From: Aspergillus flavus
Lineage: Eukaryota; Ascomycota; Eurotiomycetes; Eurotiales; Aspergillaceae
Reading direction: 5' to 3'
Assembly (NCBI RefSeq): GCF_009017415.1
Contig: NC_092410.1
Location: 1,054,001-1,118,000, forward strand
Length of the DNA stretch: 64,000 bases
Part shown: in pieces, positions 55,859 through 64,000 of the stretch
Numbering within the stretch: position 1 is the first letter of the stretch
Layout: each line of letters starts with the position of its first letter
Notes under the pieces: generated by a model
The model's database searches: none
Seen by the model: the letters and a program-made list of their open reading frames with translations, nothing else
What the model was told of the DNA's origin: nothing
Program-made: the position numbers and the translations under genes

Positions 55859-57525
55859 TCAGATAATTATGTTCTTCTCTCGCTTGTATAGGTCTTTCAG
55901 AAGTTTCAGTTGATTAACGCCCATACTCTGACGAGGCACGCTGCTTGGTAGATCGACTATGGCCTTCCTCATTAATGCCAGACCGATATGACCAAAGAAG
56001 CCGACGATCCTTTCAGCAGAAGATTTGAGCATGGCCGAAAGCAGGATAACGTGTGTCTCCTGAATCTCGCTCGGGGGAATCATCAAAATTTTGTGCATCG
56101 CAAGCCAAAACATGTGGTTGGGAAATGGATTCTTCCGTGGGGTCTTTCCAAAATTGCGCAGGGTGAGCGCCGCAAACCCAGCACCAAGAGCTGTCATTCG
56201 GTCCATATGGACCTGTTCACTGATGAAAGGACCTCCTGGTGCTTCTCGCCACCATCCTAAGGCACGCCTACCGGCTTCGGTCTTTTCGTTGCCGTAGAAT
56301 CCCCAGAGCGCCGGACAGACGACACGATATTTGGCCCAGAGTATGTCAACCATATGATGACCTTTATAGATAAAGGCGTCCGTGGAGAAGATCTGCGCAG
56401 CTACGATGCCGACTGGCTCTGCGTGGCCGGGATTGATAGAGGCTTCCGTGATCAGAGACGAGATTAAAGATTTCGAGAATATATTCAGGGCGTAGATCAA
56501 CAGAGCTGGCACCTTGTTGTCATCAGAATTGGCAATGTCCTCTGGTGGAAAGGCCATGAATTGTCGGATATCGACAGATGGTTCAGGGATAGAAGCAGCT
56601 TTCTCGAGGGTCGCGCGAATTTCTTGAAGCTAGAAGGAATATTTTGGTTAGCTAACCAGTCTCTAAGCACTTTTCTTTTCTTTTCTTTTCTCTTTTTGAC
56701 AAACAAAATAATCCCACGTACCTGGCCCTTGTTAGTCCCCTTTCCTTCTCGTAGTTGGCCAACACATTTCTTGATCGATCGACGCATGTCACCCATGTTC
56801 TGTTTGACGACCGTGTTGGATTTTCCTTCATCCTTCAGGTATTGCCTAAATTTCTTGAGATGCTGGTGGAGCTCGACATAGCGTGCTTGCACATTGATCT
56901 CTTCCTCCGTCAGACGCGCCCCACCGACCTTCTTCTGTTGCTCTTCCCGTGATTTTTGTGCAGCTTCAGCTTTCAGCCTTGCCGCTTCTCGCTCCGCCTT
57001 GTGTGCCTCTGCTTGACGTTTGCGGTTCTCTTCCTCCAATCGCTCCTGTTCTTTCCGTTCCTTTTCCTCTTGCGCTGCCCGTCGTTGCCTTTCCGCCTCT
57101 GCTTCGGCCTTCTTTCTGGCTTCCTCTGCCGCCTTTCGCTCCGCCTCTCGGCGTGCAGCTTCTTCCTGCTCACGGCGTAGCCTTTCCGCTTTCTCACGCT
57201 CGATGCGCTCCGCCTCCTTGCGGGCTTCTTCTTCCTTGCGGCGATTTTCCTCCTCTACCGCTCGCTGATGCACTCGCAAAGTTTCTTCGGCTTCTTCCAG
57301 TACTTGGTCATGTAGTTTGGCAACTTTATCGAGGGCTTCATTGTGTTGAGCTTCTAGTTCACTATCGATCCGATCAAGAGATTCGTAGAAGGATCGGCGT
57401 TCATATGCTTTGACTTTCTTCAATTCAGTATTGTGAACACGGAGTTGCTCTAGATCTCGAGCCAACTCTAGCACGAGTTGCCGGGACGGACTGTCCAGCT
57501 CTTGAGGGTAGCTTAAGCGCCCCAT
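55859..57525 (-). CDS. gle1: Nuclear pore mRNA-export factor Gle1
   Basis: Two exons on the minus strand (57525-56722, 56629-55859) give 524 aa. Gle1 sits on the cytoplasmic face of the pore and, with IP6, activates the DEAD-box helicase Dbp5 during mRNA export. Residues about 40-215 are a long charged coiled coil (repeating EEARKEAERIEREKAERLR-type heptads), and the C-terminal helical Gle1 domain starts near 216 and includes FPPEDIANSDDN, YALNIFSKSLISS, IFSTDAFIYKGHHMVDILWAKY, CPALWGFYGNEKT and LGWWREAPGGPF. The 92-nt intron has a T-rich minus-strand complement of AAAAG units. The start is the ATG in MGRLSYPQELDSPSRQLVLE; an extra 5' exon is possible. Confidence 0.9.
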
Positions 57526-60500
57526 ATCGCAGACTGTGCACGTAATAGGAAAGCTTTTATCGAAAGTGTTGTGTATCCCGAAACAGCTTGTCAGGGCTAG
57601 GGAAAGGTTCAGAAGTGTCAAGGGAGGCTCCAAAAGAATGCCCTAGAGATGATGTCCAATCAATTGTGCAATGTAAGTTTTAGAACATAGCTTGTACACA
57701 ATGACCAGAAGAAACCGCAATTCGTTATCCAATGACTTTGGACTCAACCGGAAATACTTATATTCCGAGTTTTTAGACCGTCACCTTTGATGGAGCCGTC
57801 AGTCTCGTATGACAAGACTCACACAGTTATAATAACACTCAATGGCAAGGAGTCGAAGCGGTTAGTTCGGTGTTTCCAACAAAATGGGACAGGCCTCGAA
57901 CTTCGAGAAAGTCGCCGGTGCGCTACCCGAAGATCCTAGTAAACGAATGAAAAATCGGGGTAAATACTCCCGCGATATGCGGGATGAGGATGTACGGAGA
58001 CTGAAAAGGAGTGTGACCACGGAATAGCTGTCAATGAACAGCCTCACGGGGGATTTGGTAAGTCTCCGATGGAATTAGCTGTACGCGACCTTTGTTTGCA
58101 GTCGAATGCTTCGTCAAATCAAAAGTGCTTAGTCATAATTTTTGAATGAACCACATGATGATTAGTCAGCAAGGGAGAAAATACACAAGTGGCCGTATGG
58201 GTAGCCGTAGGCCGGCGTGAAGGAGCCTTAGAAGTTAGGATCTGAAGATCGCCAAACAATTTCAAACCAACAGCCTCATCGTCACCATCATTGGACTACT
58301 CGAATGATTGTCCATTAGTTCGGCCCCCCGTTCCTCGGTTTGAAGGGCGGGAATGGGGCCCTTTGCATCATCATGAACACCACGAGCGTATTGGAGAAAG
58401 TAAGCTTCAAAAGGTCAAGCCATGAGCTCGGTCAGTTGACCAAGAACTTTCGCCATCCGATCAGAGACATCTTCGCCTTCAGGTTTCGGTGTTAGATTGA
58501 ACATTAATCTGTCTCTCACAATACGAACAACGAAAACACACACTGGATACCGCAGTTGTCCAATCTCAGTTTTATCCGGAGCCCCGCCAACAGCTATTAT
58601 GGGTCTTTTGGAACCAAAAAGAGGGCAACTATTGGGCCGGTCGCAGCGTAGGGAAGGATTATCAATACCACTGGATACAAACTATACCCGCATGAACTTT
58701 CTGGTAGGCCGGTACGGAGTACTAAGGTAATACCCCGATACAGGCTTGCTAGACTGTTCTTAGGTTAGTGAGCAAAGACCGGAGATCACCCAAGGTACCC
58801 TACCCTACTATGAATAGGTAATACAACGGTCTCCTGACTTGGAAGCAAGATGCACCCAAGCGGCTCGTTGCAAGGGGAGAATTTTAATTTTAGAAGGATG
58901 AGAATGGTTATGCTTAAATCTTCTCTCATTTCCCCATGTGCTATGTTTCCTCGGGTATATAGATACAGATTAAATCCCTCCAGTTTTTGTTATAAGAGAC
59001 TGAGGAGAAGAAAAGAAAAGAAAAAAGCGACAGGAGCGAACCAAGATACAACCACTTCTGAACCATTGGACAGACCTTAGGTATTGCAGTTATGGTAACT
59101 TTGTCTTAATACTTCATGACAAGCTAAAGCAGGTAGCTCAAGTTCTACTTTTGCCTCCTACCCTTATCATCCATCGTAACCAACGATTGTGATGATGGAG
59201 AATCGTGAACAAATAGACCAGACAGAAAAGAGAGAATAATCCCTTCTTACCTAGATAAACCATAAAAACTATTTTACGCAATCTATTTGTCTATATAGCT
59301 GAGATGCACGATGAACGCTTGTTTTTGATTACCTCTTCAACGGGTTTGCTGTTTTTTTTTGTCTTGTCGTATTTTCCCCCACATCACCATTTGGGGTACT
59401 TCTATAGGGTGTACCTACTGTATGGGTGGTATTGTTCACTTGGTCTGATTGATTCCCATTATACCATTACCACCACCACTAACTACTAAGGAAACTCGTA
59501 CACTAAGCTCCATCTTCTTTCATTCTCTCGTGAATCTTCATCTTCTTTCTCCTCTACTCTCTTCTTCCCTTCATCTCCCTCCTTCTCTCTTCTTTGATTT
59601 AACCCCTCCCTCTTTCCTCTGATAGCAACTTCTCCGATCATTCCTTCAGGACTGTCAATTATTGTTCACCTTTCCATTCTATCAGATCATTTGTCTGTGT
59701 CATTCCCTCTCCGTGGTCAGATAATTCGTGCTTCTGCCTCGTACATTTTGGTCCACTACGAGATAAAGGTTACTTGACTGTATCAATCTTTCGATCAGGG
59801 GATGAACGTATCGTCCTCATAACAGAAAGACACCAACTCAACAGCTTCTGATCTTCAGACTGAGTTGCCCCCTTTTCCTCGTCTCTGGACTATTTAGGAG
59901 AGACCCCGATCTCTTCCGTACATTCCACATCAGTGAGGAAAACGTGTTTAATCCAAAAAAGGCAAACAAGCGATAACGTCAGAAATCGCACAAGAAGAAA
60001 AAGAAAAATCCAGGAAATTCTCGAGGTTGTTCTGTTGAAGTTTTTTGGGGGTTTCAGACCGTGGTGTGGCCTGTATGGCAATTGGGTCAGCTTTCCCATC
60101 CGCTTATTTGGTTCCCCTCTCTGCTTCCTTCCCCCAAACCCCCCCATTCGTCAAGCTTCATCTCTCCTTCGGCCTCTTGATTCAGAGGCTATTCCTCCGG
60201 CAATCGCCTGTCCCAACATCATTTTTTGATTGAATATATTTTGTTTCTTATTGTGGATTCTTTCGGCATTGAATCCCTTTTTTACTCCTAGCTTTTTTTT
60301 CTCTTGCTGCGGGTTCACTGTTTCACTTGTATAAAAAAGCAATTCCCGCTTCGTGCGAAAAGGGGAAAGGAGGCGAGACAGCAAAAGACGTCATACAGCG
60401 ACATTCCAAACAGTTGGACGATCATTTAACAGGTAAGGACTCTGAACGAACTCATCGTGCTCATGGATGACCTCCTATTCACCGACATTCTGGCATTGTC

Positions 60501-60884
60501 TCTTTCCTACACTTGTTTGTTGCTTCTTCCAGAGTTCATATCTTGAACCTAGGCAACTGCCATGACACCATCGTAGCTTCCATCTGTCTATGATAGCTCC
60601 TCTACTCCCTCTCCCTCTCTCCTTTCGTTGGAAAAGCTATGATTTCCTCTCGTTCGCCCTCGCTCACCCTCGTCCTGCTTCTTTGATCGCCACGCACCTA
60701 CTGACCTATCGTTGCTCTGTTTAGTATACTACTCAATAACCATTTGTCTCCATTCCAAACGTTTCCCCCGGTCGGCCTGCGCGGTAGACAGCCTCCTTAC
60801 GAGTCATCCTTCAACACTCTCTTGTCTTCGACGCAGAGAATCCATCTCCTACATACATAATCCGTTCTCTATTTTTCTGGGAAG
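57526..60884. other. Long promoter and leader region of ssd1
   Basis: About 3.4 kb without a supported gene. The left part is the gle1 promoter; the right 1.4 kb (from about 59500) is strongly pyrimidine-rich on the plus strand and probably transcribed as ssd1 leader. Short upstream frames and a strong splice donor are described under the leader feature. No tRNA or transposon recognised. Confidence 0.5.
60433..60884 (+). promoter_or_regulatory. ssd1 leader with candidate 5' intron and upstream ORFs
   Basis: CAG|GTAAGG at 60430-60438 is a near-ideal splice donor. Acceptors that would fit are at 60531-60532 (after a T/C tract, 100-nt intron) and at about 60835 (gacgcag). If not spliced out, several upstream ATGs precede the start: a four-codon frame at 60562-60576, a 44-codon frame at 60590-60724 and a 15-codon frame at 60639-60686. 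Splice choice would decide whether these upstream frames are in the message. Confidence 0.45.
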
Positions 60885-63800
60885 ATGGATCAACAAGGTC
60901 AATCCGGAGTTCCCGGCCCCGCTGGCCGCAAGCTTCATATAGCTCATCGGAGGAGTCCATCAGAGCTAACTCCCCTCATGAGTACGTGTGAACAAAACCG
61001 AAGCTTTCCCCCGCTTCGTAATCCCAGGCCGGCTCGCTAACGACCGCGGTAATAGTGGAACAATTAGCGATTCAGCAACAGATTGAGCTACTTCAACAGC
61101 AACAACAACAAATCGCTGCTACTCACCAACAGTATGTGAATATGGGACTCTTACAGCCTCAACAATTGGGCCAGGTTTCAGCGTTCTCTCCTTCACTCCA
61201 AGGGGGTGCGTCTATGGGCGGAGTCTCCCCTCAGATCAATGCCTTCCAATTCCCCCAAATCCCCCAGCAACAGCTTGGTGTCCCGATGAACAGCCCCGGC
61301 CAACACTCGCATCGCCGCAACCAGTCAGCTCTCCCTGGCTTGGGCTTGGGACCCCCTCCAGCTCCGTCCTCCGGGGCTTCAGGATATTCTGACTACAATC
61401 AGCCGCAGGGCAACCAGCCAAAGAACGACAATGGTGGTCACGGCCGTGGTCGAGGGGGGCCTCCGGGTGGTGGCCACCAGCGACGCCACTCGCTTGCACT
61501 GCCTGAAGCTAAGAAGGCCGCAGAACTCGCTCAGCAGAAGAGAACGGCGTCCGGGTTCCAGTTTCCTGCCCCCGGTGCTGGAGCTGAGTCATCCGATAAT
61601 GCAGCAGGTTCGGACGATAAGTCCACCGCTTCGACGACACCGGGCCCTCAGGGTCTCGGTCTTCACCGGGCCGGCAACATTCGAGCTGGCGGTCATGGTC
61701 GGAGCCAATCTATGGCTGTGGGCAGCAATCGAGGCTCGCTTTCTGGCCGCGGTGCTGGTGGATTTCAATTCCCATCGTCGAACGACTCGGAGAACCCACG
61801 CCGTGGAAGCGCCCATGCTCGTACTTCATCCAGGAACTTCGATGGCAACTGGCGTCAACCAAATAACCAGAATCAGGGTCAAGATCAGCAAAAGAGTTTT
61901 GCGCAACAGGGCAGTGGTTTCCAGCCCGGTCACCGTGCACGTGCATCGATGAATCAGTCCATTGGCTCCATTGGTTCGTTCCAGTATCCTGGACAGCCAC
62001 AGCTTATTCAGTTACCTCAGGGACAGGTCGTCATGGCACCGCCGCAGATGTTTGGCGGCGGTCAGCAGCTGAACCCGTTGCAGCTTGCACAGCTTCAGGC
62101 TCTTCAGCAAAATGGCCAGCTTAACGGTCAAGGACTTGGTCTTCAGGCTAGCCAGCACGCCCCTCCTCAGTTGTCTGCTCAGCAGCAGCAACAACAGCAG
62201 CAACAACAGCGGAAGACATTGTTCACCCCTTACCTACCTCAGGCTAACCTACCCGCTTTGTTGAGCAATGGCCAGCTCGTGGCCGGTATTCTGCGGGTCA
62301 ACAAGAAAAATCGTTCTGATGCGTATGTCACAAGTCCTGATTTGGATGCCGATATTTTCATCTGTGGCAGCAAAGATAGAAACCGTGCACTTGAGGGTGA
62401 CTATGTGGCCGTGGAACTCTTAGATGTGGATGAGGTCTGGTCGCAGAAGAGAGAAAAAGAAGAGAAGAAGAAGCGCAAAGACATTACAGACGCTCGGGCT
62501 AACAACAACGCTGGAACTGATAAACTCTCCCGTTCTGATTCCGGCGCGAATGGAGACCGCCAGGAGGTCGGCCCTGATGGCAGCATTCGCCGCCGTGGCA
62601 GTCTCCGTCAACGCCCCACGCAGAAGAAGAATGATGATGTCGAAGTGGAGGGCCAGAGTCTACTCTTGGTCGAGGAAGACGAGATCAGCGATGAACAGAA
62701 GCCGCTGTTCGCGGGCCATGTTGTTGCTGTGATTGAACGAATCGCCGGACAGATGTTTTCGGGCACTCTAGGACTCCTCCGTCCCAGTAGCCAGGCGACG
62801 AAGGAGAAACAAGAGGCTGAACGGCTAGCCAGAGATGGCCCCCACGGCCGTTCGCAGCATGAACGTCAGCAGGACAAGCCGAAGATTGTCTGGTTTAAGC
62901 CTACGGACAAGCGTGTTCCCCTGATTGCCATCCCTACGGAACAGGCGCCCCGTGATTTCGTCGAGAAGCACCAGGACTACGCCAACCGCATCTTTGTTGC
63001 TTGCATTAAGCGGTGGCCTATCACGTCTTTGCATCCTTTCGGAACCCTTGTTGAGCAGTTGGGTGAAATGGGCGACCTGAAGGTAGAAACCGAGGCGCTT
63101 CTCCGTGACAACAACTTCGGATCTGATGAGTTCTCTGATGCTGTCCTCAAGAGCATTGGTTGGGAGGACTGGTCCGTCGCCAGTCAGGGCGAAGCTCTCC
63201 TTGCCTCTCGCCGGGATTTCCGTCAGGAAACGACCTTCAGCATCGTTCCCAGTGGAACCAAGGAGCTTGAGAATGCTTACCATTTCAGGCCTCTTGGGGA
63301 CGGCAAAGTGGAAATTGGAATTCATGTCACTGACATTGCACACTTCGTGAAAGGCAATTCTCTAGTTGACCGCGAGGCAAAGAAGCGAGGCACTGCTGTC
63401 TATCTCGTTGATCGACTAGTCAACATGCTGCCGCGGCGCATCTCCACCGAGCTTTGCTCTTTGCTTCCTGGAGAGGACCGTCTCACAGTCAGTGTTGTGC
63501 TAAAGGCTAATCCGGAGACGGGTGCTATTGACGACGATGTTTGGATCGGCAAGGGCATTATCAAGAGCGCCGGCAGGCTGAGCTACGAGGAGGTAGACGC
63601 TGTGGTTCAGGGAGCTTCGGATCTTTCTGTGCCTGAAATAAAGGCTGACACTCTTCGAGCACTATATGTAAGTATTCAATGCTCACCCGCCCTGTAGGCG
63701 GTTCCTTTCCCTGACTAACAATATTGTAGGCCGTTGCCTCCAAATTCCGCGAGGCGAGATTCGGCAACCGAGTTGCGCATATACCTCCTCTGCGACTTCT

Positions 63801-64000
63801 CCATCAGATGGATGATGAGAACGTCCCCGTTGAATACAATATCTTCAACTCCTCTCCTGTGCGGGACATTGTGGAGGAATTGAGTCACAAAGCAGACTTC
63901 TTCGTTGCTCGTAAATTGGTGGCTGCTTTGCCTGAAAAGGCATTCCTCCGTCGTCAGCCGTCGCCCAATGTGCGCCGCCTCCACTTGTTCATCGATCGGA
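60885..64000 (+). CDS. ssd1: Ssd1-type RNA-binding translational regulator (5' part)
   Basis: Exons 60885-60981, 61056-63667 and 63730 to past the right edge; about 993 residues are present, and the C-terminus is missing. The first intron splits the Met33 codon, restoring TPLMMEQLAI. Residues 1-380 are Gln/Gly/Ser-rich and disordered with poly-Gln near 45 and 410. Cold-shock-like domains follow (RKTLFTPYLPQANLPALLSN, YVTSPDLDADIFICGSKDRN), then an RNase II-like RNB domain (YHFRPLGDGKVEIGIHVTDI, RISTELCSLLPGEDRLTVSV). The Asp-rich catalytic motif of active RNase II is absent, the stretch reading ETTFSIVPSGTKELENAYHF, so this is a pseudonuclease. Yeast Ssd1 binds and represses cell-wall mRNAs and is controlled by the NDR kinase Cbk1. 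A consensus HxRRxS site (HQRRHS) is at 173-178. Confidence 0.92.

Noticed and set aside
56949..57413. 154-codon plus-strand frame rich in Leu and Pro
   Set aside because: Antisense image of the Glu/Arg/Lys-rich Gle1 coiled coil.

Overview
The window is genomic DNA of a filamentous ascomycete, most likely a Eurotiales mould (Aspergillus or Penicillium type). Genes carry short introns (about 50-100 nt, GT..AG with CTAAC/CTAAT-like branch sites). They lie on both strands at about one per 2.5-3 kb. The gene content is characteristic: quinate catabolism (qut) genes, a NACHT-ankyrin NLR-like protein, a Zn2Cys6 regulator, a CHORD protein, GH17, Ppn1, Emp24, Gle1 and Ssd1. I recognised no tRNA, rRNA, CRISPR or intact transposon. 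Exon coordinates come from reading splice sites by eye and checking that each spliced frame stays open; none is confirmed by transcripts.

Region 1 (about 0.8-9.5 kb) is a quinate-utilisation cluster: qutG (inositol-phosphatase-like), qutB (quinate dehydrogenase), qutD (quinate permease), an unexpected Gfo/Idh/MocA oxidoreductase, and qutC (3-dehydroshikimate dehydratase). The order qutC-qutD-qutB-qutG agrees with the order I recall for the Aspergillus nidulans qut cluster, apart from the inserted oxidoreductase. QutD imports quinate, QutB oxidises it to 3-dehydroquinate, a dehydroquinase (not in the window) makes 3-dehydroshikimate, and QutC dehydrates that to protocatechuate. qutE and the regulators qutA and qutR would be expected to the left of base 1.

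Region 2 (10-14 kb) is a four-exon NLR-like gene: N-terminal helical domain, NACHT NTPase, and a block of very regular ankyrin-type repeats. Region 3 (15-26 kb) holds an ethanolamine kinase-like gene, a CHORD-CS co-chaperone (chpA) divergent from a small glutaredoxin-like gene, a Zn2Cys6 regulator whose zinc cluster lies on two small 5' exons, and an unknown membrane-type protein. Region 4 (26-45 kb) is looser, with long gene-free stretches between a 14-3-3-like protein, vacuolar endopolyphosphatase, a DUF3237 protein, a Cys-rich membrane protein, a p24 cargo receptor, a SANT-like protein and a GH17 wall enzyme. Region 5 (45.7-64 kb) carries a 2241-residue coiled-coil protein, an F-box protein, Gle1, and the 5' part of ssd1, which runs off the right edge.

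The best leads for something undescribed are the oxidoreductase inside the qut cluster, acidic/lysine tracts in the polyphosphatase itself, the regulator with an in-frame stop-bearing intron, and the complex leader of ssd1.
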